Assembly (NCBI RefSeq): GCF_018403245.1
Contig: NZ_BOSH01000019.1
Location: 1-64,000 of the forward strand
DNA length: 64,000 nucleotides
Direction of reading: 5' to 3'
Source of the DNA: Paenibacillus sp. J2TS4
GTDB lineage: Bacteria > Bacillota > Bacilli > Paenibacillales > NBRC-103111
The notes under the pieces were generated by a model. That model was not told the origin of the DNA and did no database searches. It worked only from the letters and a program-made list of their open reading frames with translations. Shown here piece by piece: positions 43,379 to 52,689 of this stretch. Made by a program: the position numbers and the translations under genes. Each line of letters begins with the position of its first letter. The first letter of the stretch is position 1.

Positions 43379-46300
43379 GTGTCTTGGACTAGTCGTTTAA
43401 GCATGTGTCTGGCGGTTCTGCTCCTGCTGGCGACATGGCTGCCTGGAGGTGGGATCCCGACGGTAAGAGCGGCGGAAACCGAAAAGAATGTCAATTTAGC
43501 TTTGGGTAAACCTGCGAAGGCGAGTAGTAAAACGACCGATCGGGAAGCAGACAAAGCATTCGATGGCAACCCGACAACCTATTGGCAGCCTCTGAAGGCG
43601 GATCGGGAAGACGATTTGAATGTATGGATTTCCGTAGATTTAGGAAAGAAAGAAACTTTTAATAAAGCAGTGATTAGTTTTTTGGCAGGCAGTTATGCCG
43701 AGTACAAGATTCAGTATTCGGATGATGGGCAAGAGTGGAAGGATGCTTATGTCAAAAGCAGCGGAATCGGAAGGACAGAAAATGTCATGTTTCCGGAAGT
43801 GGAGGGACGTTACGTAAAATTGGACCTTAATTTGGCTGGAACTGGAAATGTACAGCTATCGGAGTTCGAAATTTATAATTATGACGGGAGCATTGATCCC
43901 GTTCCGGGCAATCTGAATAGCGTCTTTTTTGTGAATGAGCAGGGCGATCCATATGAACTTAATGATGCCATTGAGCTGACCAAGGGCGATACCTTGACTT
44001 TGACCGCTCAAGGAAGATTGGCGACCGGCGAAATCGTTGATTTGGACGACGTTGGTAAAAAAATGTATACATCGGCGGTACAGAACGTCTCTATTGATCA
44101 GGACGGCTTGGTTACGGCTCTGCAAGCAGGGGCGAGCCGGGTCTTTGTAGAGGTTCCTGTACAAGGGGGAGAATTGGTCAATGAAGATCTGTGGATTGTG
44201 GTCAAAGACCCCGAGGAATTCCATGCTGAAGATCTGATTGTCCTGACGGAGTTGACTCATCCCAGGATGCAAATCGAGATCGGCCAACCCGCAGTGATTC
44301 GTCCTGGAGATGAGTACCCGCAAATTCCGGTTCGTGCTAATGTAGACGCAACTATTAGCGTGGAGGTACAGGTCAATGGGCAGGAGGCTGCCCAACCGAT
44401 TCAGCCTGTTTCTTTGACCCAAGGGGAAGAGAAGGTGCTGACGATCCCGGGAACCGCTAATGTTTCTGGGGAATATGTGTTGAAGCTGAAGGTTGGAGCC
44501 GGCGGAAAAACTTATTACGACGCATTCTATTTTACGGTTATGGAGCCGGATACCGTACCTGCCGGTCAAAGCAGCGTTGCTTATCTTAATGAGCAAGGAG
44601 CTATGGTTTATGTGCCCGATTACAAAGGGAACCGGATCGTTGATTTCTCCAATACCGGATATATGGGCGGAGGAGTCCGGCTGCCCGATGTGCAGGCGAG
44701 AGTAGCTCTGCAGCCTGGAGAAGGAGACGATACAGAACGGATTCAGGCGGCCATTGACCAAGTGTCGCAAATGCCTATCGGTCCGGACGGATTTCGCGGA
44801 GCGGTATTGTTGAAGAGAGGAACATTTGAAGTTGGCGGCAAGCTGTATATCCGGACAGGTGGAGTCGTTCTTCGCGGAGAAGGCAAAGGGGAAGAAGGCA
44901 CGATCATCCTGGGCACAGGAACGGATGCAAGAAATCTGATCGAAATCGGCCCGAACTCCGGTCCTGTGATGGATACGGCAACAGGTGTGGAAATAACGGA
45001 TTTATTCGTGCCTTCCGGAGCACGCAGCTTTCATGTGGAAGATGCCTCGGGCTACCAGGTCGGAGATACGGTAATGGTCCGGCGGGTAGGAAACAGCCGT
45101 TGGATTCACGAAATCGGGATGGATTATATTTACATGAGACCGGGAGCGGGCGGGACTAGTCAGTGGACTCCTTTTAATCTTGACTTTGACCGGGTCATTA
45201 CGGAGATTGACGGAAATCAGATTACAGTAGATGCCCCGCTGGCCAATTCGTTTGAACGCAGATGGGGCGGCGGACAAATGTTCAAATACAACGACGACAC
45301 CCGGATTGAACAGGTCGGGGTAGAAAATATTCGCGTAATCAGCGAGTTCGATCCCAGCATTAAAGATACAACGATGGATAATGGAAAGACGGATCCTTAT
45401 TATGCGGATGAAAATCATGCCGAGCGCTTCGTCGTGTTCAACAGTGTCAAGAATGGCTGGGTTAGAGAGGTAACGGGCTTTCACTTATCGTATGCGCTTG
45501 TCCAAATGGGTCGGAATGCGAAGTGGATTACTGTACAGGACAGTGAACAGTACGATATGGTCAGCATCATTACGGGCGGGCGAAGATACAGCTTCTATAT
45601 TCAAGGCCAGTTGAATCTCGTTCAGCGTACTTATGCCGAGACGTCCAGACACGCGTTCGTTTTTGATAGCCGCGTTCAGGGGCCGAATGTATTTCTTGAC
45701 AGCCAATCGGCTAAAGATTATAACACAAGCGAGCCTCATCACAAATGGTCGGTTGCCGGTCTGTATGACAATATAAGTGCACGCATTAATATTCGGGATC
45801 GCGCTTGGCTAGGCAGCGGCCATGGCTGGGCAGGCGCCAACTATGTAACCTGGAACACCGAAGGAGGTTTGGTATCACAGCAGCCTCCTACCGCACAGAA
45901 CTATGCTATCGGTCATATTCCGAACAACGACGGAATTAATGTATCCCGGCTTGTCCCGAGCAGTTATGATCCCCGCCCGCGTAAGGATGGATTCTGGGAG
46001 TTTAAAGGGGAACATGTGAAGCCGGGCAGCTTATATAAGCAGCAGCTGGCGGAACGGCTAGGTCCGGAAGCACTGGAAAATATTAAGCGCACGCCGGTAG
46101 GGGGCGGTGATCTGGATATTCCGGATAATGATTTAGGTCATTTGCCGCTGCTGGAGGAAATTCAATTGGACGGGGAAGTATACTCGGATTTTGTCCCGGA
46201 TACGTTCGATTATTCGATCGAATTGCCAGTAGGAGCTACGCAAGTTCCAATAGTTACAGCAACTGGCAAACCGGGCAGCCGCATTGAAGTCAAGCAAGCG

Positions 46301-48556
46301 GATTCGACTAACGGAAAAGCAGTCATTATTGTAACAGACGAACAGGAAAGCAGTTCGGTCCAGTATACAATCCAGTTCAAATCTCTGGAAGTGTATGGAG
46401 ATATTCCTGCCAATCTGACGGTGTATCCTATTATGGATGCAAAGGCGAGCGACTCCCATAAGGATTACCCGCCGATTAACGCTATCGATAAAGATTTGGG
46501 TACTCGCTGGGCCGGCAAAGGAGAGCAGTGGATCGATTTTGATCTAGGCCAGGAAAGATTGATTTCCTATGTTTTGATGGCCCAATTCCAGTATCTGAAA
46601 TACAAATTTGATATTGAGCTGTCCAGTGACGGAGTGAATTGGACTCAGGTGTTCAGCGGAGAAAGCAGCGGATTGACCGAAGTTCTCGAAGGCTATCCCA
46701 TCCCGGATACCTATGCCCGATACTTGAGAGTAGTCGGTCATGGAAATAACAAAGATGCATGGAACAATATCAATGAAATAGTCATTGCCGGAGATGTGCC
46801 TTCGATTAAGCTGTTAGGCCGGAACCCAATGTACATTGATCTGTACCAGCCGTTTGTCGAACCGGGGTATAAAGCCGTGGATTCGACGGATGGGGACTTG
46901 ACCGACAAGGTTACGGTTACGGGCTCGGTCTATACGGATAAAGTCGGGCGGTACTCTTTGAAATACAATGTTCAGGACAGTGATGGTCACTGGGCGGATA
47001 CGGTCACTCGGACCGTTTATGTCCAGGAACCATCGGACCCGACCGACCCAACCGATCCTACGGACCCGGTTGACCCAACAGACCCGACCGATCCTACGGA
47101 TCCGGTTGACCCGACCGACCCAACCGATCCTACGGACCCGGTTGACCCAACAGACCCAACCGATCCTACGGATCCGGTTGACCCGACCGACCCGACCGAT
47201 CCAACCGATCCCACGGATCCGGTTGACCCAACGGACCCGACCGATCCTACGGACCCGGTTGACCCGACCGATCCAACCGAACCATCGCCCCGACCGAGGC
47301 CGAATGGAGGCTACGGGCCACTGGTTACCCAGTGGAAAGATACGTTCTCGGAATCGGTAGAAGGGGATCATGTCCGGATCAGGATCGATACCTACAAATT
47401 AAAGGAATGGCTGAATAAAAACCCGGATGCAGTTTCCTCTATCGATATCCAGGCTCAAGCGAGCGGAAGCCGGGTGTCGATCGAATGGAACGGAGAAGCT
47501 CTCCGCCTGCTGGCCGATTGGAATCCGGACGCCGTGCTGAGAATGGACGCGGGCTTCGCCGCGTACTCGCTGCCGATTAAACTGCTGAGCGACCCGGATC
47601 TCTCCAGCCAACTGCAAGCTTCGGCCGACGACATCGTCTATACGGTTCAGATGACTCTCGCTGATAAAGACCTGCTGGAGTCGTTGGAGTCCTATTTGCA
47701 GAGTCGGGCGATTCAACGGGAATCCGATGTTGTCCAGTTTAACGTAACGGCATCGGCCGGTGACCGCAGCATCGAGCTGCAGGATTTCGGCGCCGACTAT
47801 GTGCACCGCTCCTTGCCGATCGCCAGCGATAGCATCGACTCGAGCCGCTCGACCGTCGTTCAATACGATCCGGCGAGTCGCAGCTTGCACTTCGTTCCAT
47901 CGGTCTTCCGGGAGTCGGAGGAAGGATGGACCGCACAGTTTCAACGGACCGGCAACAGCATCTATACGGTCATCCGCCAGCATCGCTCCTTTGCCGATCT
48001 GCAAGGGCACTGGGCGGAGAACGACGCGGTGCGATTGACGAATAAACAAATCGTCGACGGGATGAGCGACGATCAATTTGCGCCGGACCTTCAGGTGACC
48101 CGGGCTCAATTGACCGCTCTCATCATTCGAGCGCTTGGTTTGTCCGGGTCGACAACAAGCGAAGGAGGCGCGCCATTTACCGATGTAGCTGCCGGAGATT
48201 GGTTCGCTCCGGCAGTGGCCACGGCCGCGAAGCTCCGGTTGATCGACGGGTATGAGGACGGAAGCTTCCGTCCGGAACAGACGGTCACCCGGGAGGAAAT
48301 GGCCGTGCTGATGAGCCGGGCGATCACATTCGCGGGCAGTGAATCGGTGAATGAGCCATCCGGCACGCAGCCGCTGGCTTACGAGGATGCGGAGCGCATC
48401 GGGTCATGGGCGGAGTCTGCGGTGAAGCAATTGACCGGGCAAGGCTTGCTTCAAGGCAAAGCTCCGGGCCTCTTCGAGCCGCGGGATTCGGCGACCCGAG
48501 CGGAAGCAACGGTTATGCTGAAGAGAATGCTGCAGCACATTCGCTTTATCGACTAG
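43379..48556 (+). CDS. S-layer-anchored multidomain polysaccharide-active protein (discoidin, beta-helix, SLH)
   Basis: 1,725-aa exported protein. Signal peptide (LSMCLAVLLLLATWLPGGG, cleavage near VRAAE), F5/8C discoidin domain (~36-180), Ig-like region, pectate-lyase-3-type right-handed beta-helix (~450-880, from DDTERIQAAIDQV to a Trp-rich end), cadherin-like beta-sandwich (~920-1002), second discoidin (~1010-1137), DUF5011-type Ig domain (~1140-1217), a DPTDPTDPTDPV repeat linker (~1219-1301), an uncharacterised beta domain (~1317-1533) and three SLH motifs (~1537-1725) that bind pyruvylated wall polymer. GTG 43379 has AAAGGTGAGG at 8 nt and leaves a normal signal peptide; ATG 43313 also has a good ribosome site. 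The helix may be lyase or hydrolase. Confidence 0.88.
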   Translation: MSWTSRLSMCLAVLLLLATWLPGGGIPTVRAAETEKNVNLALGKPAKASSKTTDREADKAFDGNPTTYWQPLKADREDDLNVWISVDLGKKETFNKAVISFLAGSYAEYKIQYSDDGQEWKDAYVKSSGIGRTENVMFPEVEGRYVKLDLNLAGTGNVQLSEFEIYNYDGSIDPVPGNLNSVFFVNEQGDPYELNDAIELTKGDTLTLTAQGRLATGEIVDLDDVGKKMYTSAVQNVSIDQDGLVTALQAGASRVFVEVPVQGGELVNEDLWIVVKDPEEFHAEDLIVLTELTHPRMQIEIGQPAVIRPGDEYPQIPVRANVDATISVEVQVNGQEAAQPIQPVSLTQGEEKVLTIPGTANVSGEYVLKLKVGAGGKTYYDAFYFTVMEPDTVPAGQSSVAYLNEQGAMVYVPDYKGNRIVDFSNTGYMGGGVRLPDVQARVALQPGEGDDTERIQAAIDQVSQMPIGPDGFRGAVLLKRGTFEVGGKLYIRTGGVVLRGEGKGEEGTIILGTGTDARNLIEIGPNSGPVMDTATGVEITDLFVPSGARSFHVEDASGYQVGDTVMVRRVGNSRWIHEIGMDYIYMRPGAGGTSQWTPFNLDFDRVITEIDGNQITVDAPLANSFERRWGGGQMFKYNDDTRIEQVGVENIRVISEFDPSIKDTTMDNGKTDPYYADENHAERFVVFNSVKNGWVREVTGFHLSYALVQMGRNAKWITVQDSEQYDMVSIITGGRRYSFYIQGQLNLVQRTYAETSRHAFVFDSRVQGPNVFLDSQSAKDYNTSEPHHKWSVAGLYDNISARINIRDRAWLGSGHGWAGANYVTWNTEGGLVSQQPPTAQNYAIGHIPNNDGINVSRLVPSSYDPRPRKDGFWEFKGEHVKPGSLYKQQLAERLGPEALENIKRTPVGGGDLDIPDNDLGHLPLLEEIQLDGEVYSDFVPDTFDYSIELPVGATQVPIVTATGKPGSRIEVKQADSTNGKAVIIVTDEQESSSVQYTIQFKSLEVYGDIPANLTVYPIMDAKASDSHKDYPPINAIDKDLGTRWAGKGEQWIDFDLGQERLISYVLMAQFQYLKYKFDIELSSDGVNWTQVFSGESSGLTEVLEGYPIPDTYARYLRVVGHGNNKDAWNNINEIVIAGDVPSIKLLGRNPMYIDLYQPFVEPGYKAVDSTDGDLTDKVTVTGSVYTDKVGRYSLKYNVQDSDGHWADTVTRTVYVQEPSDPTDPTDPTDPVDPTDPTDPTDPVDPTDPTDPTDPVDPTDPTDPTDPVDPTDPTDPTDPTDPVDPTDPTDPTDPVDPTDPTEPSPRPRPNGGYGPLVTQWKDTFSESVEGDHVRIRIDTYKLKEWLNKNPDAVSSIDIQAQASGSRVSIEWNGEALRLLADWNPDAVLRMDAGFAAYSLPIKLLSDPDLSSQLQASADDIVYTVQMTLADKDLLESLESYLQSRAIQRESDVVQFNVTASAGDRSIELQDFGADYVHRSLPIASDSIDSSRSTVVQYDPASRSLHFVPSVFRESEEGWTAQFQRTGNSIYTVIRQHRSFADLQGHWAENDAVRLTNKQIVDGMSDDQFAPDLQVTRAQLTALIIRALGLSGSTTSEGGAPFTDVAAGDWFAPAVATAAKLRLIDGYEDGSFRPEQTVTREEMAVLMSRAITFAGSESVNEPSGTQPLAYEDAERIGSWAESAVKQLTGQGLLQGKAPGLFEPRDSATRAEATVMLKRMLQHIRFID
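47036..47280 (+). repeat. Tandem 36-bp repeat encoding the DPTDPTDPTDPV linker
   Basis: About seven units of a 36-bp repeat coding for DPTDPTDPTDPV, one unit having an additional DPT. Third-codon positions alternate (GAC/GAT, CCG/CCA/CCT/CCC), so units are not identical. The segment is a proline-rich, acidic spacer separating the sugar-binding region from the wall-anchoring end. It makes long open frames on all other frames, which are artefacts. Confidence 0.9.
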
Positions 48557-48573
48557 AGGCAAGAGGAGAAGAC

Positions 48574-48606
48574 TCAGCCGGGGAACCTGTTCCCCGGCTG
48601 ATTTTG
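48574..48606 (+). terminator. Terminator of the SLH protein gene
   Basis: TCAGCCGGGGAA (48574-48585) pairs perfectly with TTCCCCGGCTGA (48590-48601) around CCTG and is followed by TTTTG. It lies 18 bp after the stop codon. Confidence 0.92.
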
Positions 48607-48683
48607 TTCTTCTATCCATTGTGGCTCAACACAAAATTTACTGTTTGACGCCCAAACTCTCTCCTTCGGTAGCCAAATGGAGG

Positions 48684-48881
48684 ATTGAAGTGCAAAAATG
48701 CCTCTTAAATCCAACCTTTTTCCCCGAAATGGGCATTGAAGTGCAAAAGTACCCTCTAAATGGGAGAAATCATCGTTTTTATTAAAAGCGTGGAAAATAG
48801 AGTGCATTTTTGTCCCTTATCTCGAAAATGGGCTAGAACGATAGAATTGGGGTGCACAATTGAACCTTATTTTGTTTTCCT
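48684..48881. repeat. Four-monomer palindromic repeat element, GTGCAAAA family, copy 2
   Basis: This 198-bp segment aligns along its full length with 7196-7392 in the same orientation. It starts ATTGAAGTGCAAAAATGCC and ends TTGTTTTCCT. Two forward boxes (GTGCAAAA) about 50 bp apart and two inverted boxes (TTTTGTCCCTTA and ATTGAACCTTA, both diverged from TTGCACCTTA) give the same layout. The copy is non-coding. Confidence 0.8.
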
Positions 48882-48914
48882 GATTATCATCGGCTTCGCT
48901 TAGCTGGATGAATC

Positions 48915-49120
48915 GAAAATGCAAAATACATGTCAGTTGTTTAATCGAAGAACAGAAACGCATGTCTATCCATCCTAAAATACAAAATAGTTCAAACCGC
49001 TATCCTTTATCTAAATTGCTTAGAATGCCTAGAGTAGGGAGGAATAAAGTTGAAAATGCACTTAATTTGAAACAGTTGTACCTAATTGCGGGGGAATAAG
49101 TGCTTAAATGCACCTTATTC
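48915..49120. repeat. Possible degenerate further copy of the GTGCAAAA element
   Basis: Directly after copy 2, AAATGCAAAATACA (near 48917) and AAATACAAAATAG (near 48979) are followed by AAATGCACTTAATT (49054) and AAATGCACCTTATTC (49106), the last two 52 bp apart. Their cores match the boxes of the neighbouring element, so this may be an older, decayed copy in tandem. No convincing gene is seen between 48607 and 49278. Confidence 0.4.
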
Positions 49121-49278
49121 ACTCTCCCGATCGCTCTCCGTTACAAGGCAATATGTATTGCGTACTCCTCTCAAAGTATGGGGGATATGCTATCAGACTG
49201 GTCAAAAATTAATCTTAATCCTCCCTGTCTCACTGTATCCTTCATAAGAGCCGGGCAGCCGGCATGCTGATCTCCGAA

Positions 49279-49878
49279 TTAGATCGGCAAGCCGGCTTCG
49301 AGATGCGCGAGGGCATCATCGATAGCTTGAATATTGTCCACCTCCGGGTTCACCATACAATACGATAAAGCGGACATTATAATTCCAACGAAAGCCCCGG
49401 CGAGATTGAATATATAAAAATCGTCTTTGGGCCGCCCCACCCGTTCAGCTATCAGTTCGGCAACGCCCTTCAGGGTCTCCAGCAAATGATGAAAGGTTGC
49501 TGCTCTCAGTTCCGGGACAGACATCACCAATTCCAACCGTTGGCGCATCGCTTTATATTCATCGTCGGGGATTTCGCTGAATCCCGTTTTCACGGCTTGC
49601 CGCAAAGCTTGGATTGGACTAAGCTCGGCCGGTTGATTTCTAAAGGCCCGAATGAGGATATCATCGTGGTCGTCCTCCAGAACGACGGCTTCCTTCGTCG
49701 GAAAATAACGAAAGAAAGTACTGGGCGAGATTTCCGAAGCTTCCGAAATTTGCTCGACCGTCGTCTCATTATAGCCTTGCTCTCGAAAAAGCCGCAAAGC
49801 ATGGTGCTGGATTGCCGCCCTTGTTTTGATTTTCTTCCGTTCACGCAGCCCGAGCTTAAGTGGCTTATCAGAAGACAA
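49279..49878 (-). CDS. TetR-family transcriptional regulator
   Basis: 199 aa. The N-terminal TetR domain (about 10-60) reads RERKKIKTRAAIQHHALRLF, EQGYNETTVEQISEASEISP and STFFRYFPTKEAVVLEDDHD, a clean match to the family. The ligand-binding half is helical (LRQAVKTGFSEIPDDEYKAM; VGIIMSALSYCM). TTG at 49878 is chosen as start because GGAGGT lies 6 nt upstream; the ATG of the longer frame (49938) lies inside the inverted repeat and has no ribosome site. It follows the MFS pump gene in the same direction and probably represses it. Confidence 0.92.
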   Translation of the reverse strand: MSSDKPLKLGLRERKKIKTRAAIQHHALRLFREQGYNETTVEQISEASEISPSTFFRYFPTKEAVVLEDDHDDILIRAFRNQPAELSPIQALRQAVKTGFSEIPDDEYKAMRQRLELVMSVPELRAATFHHLLETLKGVAELIAERVGRPKDDFYIFNLAGAFVGIIMSALSYCMVNPEVDNIQAIDDALAHLEAGLPI

Positions 49879-49905
49879 TTTCTCACCTCCCGGCAAGGGT
49901 AATGT

Positions 49906-49952
49906 AGGTAAAACTAAAAGATGGGGTACATGCCCCATCTTTTAGTTTACCT
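49906..49952. terminator. Long inverted repeat between MFS pump and TetR genes
   Basis: AAACTAAAAGATGGGG (49911-49926) pairs perfectly with CCCCATCTTTTAGTTT (49933-49948) around TACATG; outer AGGTA/TACCT pairs extend the arms past one bulge. It begins 10 bp from the MFS stop and lies 28 bp upstream of the TetR start. It may be a terminator, an attenuator for TetR, or an operator. Confidence 0.7.
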
Positions 49953-49961
49953 TGTTATACA

Positions 49962-51485
49962 TCAGTGTACAACTTGATTGCTGGGAGTTTCGGTTGATTC
50001 ATCACTGGCTACTTTGCGGGGCAGGTATATGAACGCAAGGAAAATACCGAGCAAGGCGATTCCCCCACACACCCACAGCATCACGTTCATACCGTGAATG
50101 AATGAGGTATGGACGTTGTCCAGAAGTGCTTTGGAATTTAATTGACGGGCCACCGCCACGCCCGCGGAGACACTATGCCTTGCTGTATCCGCAGCCGTAT
50201 CTGGAAGTCCGGCGAGATCCATACGGGTACGATAACCGTAATTGAGGACAGACCCCAGCAAGGCTACACCGACTGCCCCTCCGACCTGCCGCATCGCCAT
50301 AATCATTGCGGAGCCTACACCGCTCCGTTCAGCCGATATCGTCCCAAGCGCCGCATCCATCGTAGTCGGCAGAGCGAATCCAAGGCCAAGTCCGGTTAGG
50401 GTAATCCATGTTGCGACAAAGCTGTAGCTGCTCTGTACGTCCGTGCCGCTTCCTATGATCAGCCCCGCCGCCATCAAGGCAAAACCGAGAGCTGCGGCAG
50501 CTTTCGTTCCCCAAGCAGGCAGCAGCCGGTCCGAAGCTTTAGCTCCGACAATCAAGCCTCCGATTAAGGGCAACAATCGCAAGCCGGTACCTAGCGTGTC
50601 GACCCCGACGACCGCCTGGAAATATTGCGGCATTGCAAACAATAAACCGAAAAGAGCGAAGGATACCAAAGTGGCGAGCAGAGTTCCCCACGTAAAGCTC
50701 GAGGAGAGGAATAAAGAGAGATCGATAAGAGGATGGTCCGTCCTCCGCTGCCAGAGTACGAAGCCGGCAACTATAAGTATACCGAGAACAATCGACACCA
50801 GCGCAACCGGATCGCCCCAGCCATATTCCCCCGCTTTGATCACGCCGTAGGTGACGCCGACCAATCCGATCCCCGAGATCAACACGCCAAACCAATCCAG
50901 TCTTTGCCTGAATTCGCTGCGGGATTCCGGCATCAGCACGGAAACGGCGATAAGTGCGACGAGGACAAACGGAAGGTTGATGAGAAAGACCGATCCCCAG
51001 GAGTAATGCTTCAGCAACCAGCCACCGACGATCGGTCCGAGAGGGATTCCGAGCATATTGGCCGTCGCCCATATCATCATCGCTTTGGTTCGTTCTGCGC
51101 CCGAGAACAGCACAGGGAGCGCGGTCATGGACAAGGGGATCAGGAACGCTGCGCCCAATCCAAGCAGGGCACGGTTAAAAATAAGCATGCCGGGAGAGTT
51201 GGAATAAGCGCATGCTGCCGATGCGACCCCGAACAAAACCAATGCCATTAGCAGAAACTTCTTGCGGCCAAATTGGTCACCAAGCATTCCGGCAAGCAGC
51301 AGGACGGCGGCAAGCACGAGATTATACGAGTTGACGATCCATTGCAATTCGCTTGTTGAGGCATTCAAATCAGTGGCCAGAGTAGGAAGCGCAACATTAA
51401 GGACAGTCATATCGAGTCCTACAGCCAGCAAGCCGACCGACAGGGCGCCGAGTACCCACCATCTGCGCGACTCCATATTTTTCAT
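49962..51485 (-). CDS. MFS multidrug efflux transporter, DHA2 (EmrB/QacA) family
   Basis: 507-aa proton-driven exporter with 14 predicted helices. Family motifs: LDMTVLNVALPTLATDLNAS (motif D region), LLAGMLGDQFGRKKFLLMAL (motif A), ALLGLGAAFLIPLSMTAL and GPIVGGWLLKHYSWGSVFLI (motif C region). ATG 51485 is chosen because AGGTGG lies 8 nt upstream. A good promoter is present at 51528-51556. The TetR gene follows it after the long inverted repeat, giving a typical inducible drug-efflux pair. Substrates cannot be predicted from sequence. Confidence 0.93.
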   Translation of the reverse strand: MKNMESRRWWVLGALSVGLLAVGLDMTVLNVALPTLATDLNASTSELQWIVNSYNLVLAAVLLLAGMLGDQFGRKKFLLMALVLFGVASAACAYSNSPGMLIFNRALLGLGAAFLIPLSMTALPVLFSGAERTKAMMIWATANMLGIPLGPIVGGWLLKHYSWGSVFLINLPFVLVALIAVSVLMPESRSEFRQRLDWFGVLISGIGLVGVTYGVIKAGEYGWGDPVALVSIVLGILIVAGFVLWQRRTDHPLIDLSLFLSSSFTWGTLLATLVSFALFGLLFAMPQYFQAVVGVDTLGTGLRLLPLIGGLIVGAKASDRLLPAWGTKAAAALGFALMAAGLIIGSGTDVQSSYSFVATWITLTGLGLGFALPTTMDAALGTISAERSGVGSAMIMAMRQVGGAVGVALLGSVLNYGYRTRMDLAGLPDTAADTARHSVSAGVAVARQLNSKALLDNVHTSFIHGMNVMLWVCGGIALLGIFLAFIYLPRKVASDESTETPSNQVVH

Positions 51486-51527
51486 CGCCATATCCACCTT
51501 TCACATTTAATATAAGTTAATAATGAG

Positions 51528-51556
51528 AGTCTATTTCAAATGATAGTTAATGTCAA
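51528..51556 (-). promoter_or_regulatory. SigA-type promoter of the MFS gene
   Basis: On the minus strand TTGACA (51556-51551) and TAGACT (51533-51528) are separated by 17 bp, near-consensus for the housekeeping sigma factor, 42 bp before the start codon. ATTAACT occurs on both sides of the -10 box and could belong to a TetR operator. Confidence 0.7.
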
Positions 51557-51717
51557 ATTATTTTTTCGCAAGGACAAGCCTATAGAGTACATTCCGCTTT
51601 CTGGGCCGATCGTAAAAAAACACAACTCAGGGAGGATAACTCCATTGTTCCTCTTGTTGTTTTCAGAGTAAGATCACCATAACGAATTTATTTATTTGTA
51701 ATAGAGGAGAGGTGCTA

Positions 51718-52674
51718 ATGGCTAGTAAGATCCAGCCTTCCGACCGGATTCAACACCGGTTTGCTAGCAAAAGCGAGTTTTGGGGAATGGTACGTAAATA
51801 TAAAGCGCTTTATTTGCTTTCCATTCCGGGGATTCTTTATTTTATTATTTTCAAATATGTTCCTTTGTTAGGAAGCGCCATGGCTTTTCAGAACTACAAT
51901 TTGTTTAAAGGATTCTGGGGAAGCGATTGGGTGGGGCTGGAGCATTTTAAACGAATGTTCGCCTACGATGAGTTTATAACCATCTTTAAAAATACTTTAT
52001 TGATCGGATTATATGATTTGGTTTTTGCTTTTCCTTTTCCCATCATTATGGCGCTTTTATTGAATGAAATGCGCATTGTACTCTATAAGAGAGTGTTGCA
52101 AACTATCGTGTACATGCCGCACTTCCTGTCCTGGGTCATTATCGGGGGGATTGCCATCGGGATTCTATCGCCGTCTACCGGTGTCGTGAACGAAATCCTG
52201 AGCTGGTTCGGGTTAGAACCTATCTATTTCCTCGGTGAAGAATCTTACATTCGATCGATCCTGATCGGTTCCGGTATTTGGAAAGACAGCGGATGGGGAA
52301 CGATCATCTACTTGGCCGCCTTGGCTGGAATTAATCCGGAGCTGTATGAGTCGGCTGTTATGGATGGAGCCAATCGTTGGCGGCAAACACTCGCCATCAC
52401 TTTGCCGTCCATTTTTCCGACCATTATCATTTTATTTTTGCTCCAGATCGGCAACTTTCTCGACTTCGGTTTTGAGAGGGTCTATGTCTTCTTAAACTCT
52501 CTAAATGCGGACAAGGGTGAGATTCTCGACACCTACATTTACCGCGCCGGTCTGTTGGAGAAACAGTATAGCTACACGACTGCGATTGGATTGTTCAAAT
52601 CCGTGGTTGGGCTTCTGTTGATTATGTTAGGAAACACGTTAAGCAAAAAGACGACGGGAGACTCACTTTACTAA
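51718..52674 (+). CDS. Sugar ABC transporter permease (LplB family)
   Basis: 318-aa inner-membrane component of an oligosaccharide importer. Six helices are visible, starting LYLLSIPGILYFIIFKYVPL. The EAA coupling loop is ELYESAVMDGANRWRQTLAITLPSI. The N-terminal block LGSAMAFQNYNLFKGFWGSDWVGLEHFKRM is characteristic of LplB/YteP-type permeases of Paenibacillus and Bacillus for rhamnogalacturonan, xylan or other oligosaccharides. ATG 51718 has AGGAG at 8 nt. It heads a probable operon through the binding protein. No ATPase gene is nearby; a shared MsmX-type ATPase is usual. Confidence 0.93.
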   Translation: MASKIQPSDRIQHRFASKSEFWGMVRKYKALYLLSIPGILYFIIFKYVPLLGSAMAFQNYNLFKGFWGSDWVGLEHFKRMFAYDEFITIFKNTLLIGLYDLVFAFPFPIIMALLLNEMRIVLYKRVLQTIVYMPHFLSWVIIGGIAIGILSPSTGVVNEILSWFGLEPIYFLGEESYIRSILIGSGIWKDSGWGTIIYLAALAGINPELYESAVMDGANRWRQTLAITLPSIFPTIIILFLLQIGNFLDFGFERVYVFLNSLNADKGEILDTYIYRAGLLEKQYSYTTAIGLFKSVVGLLLIMLGNTLSKKTTGDSLY

Positions 52675-52689
52675 GGCAGGTGCGGATGA

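Noticed and set aside
46814-47371. Long open frames on both strands across the DPT repeat region
   Set aside because: They are translations of the periodic 36-bp repeat in other frames (for example GSVGSVGST) inside a clearly coding gene.
48908-49099. 63-codon rightward open frame
   Set aside because: It lies in repeat-like AT-rich sequence with no ribosome site.
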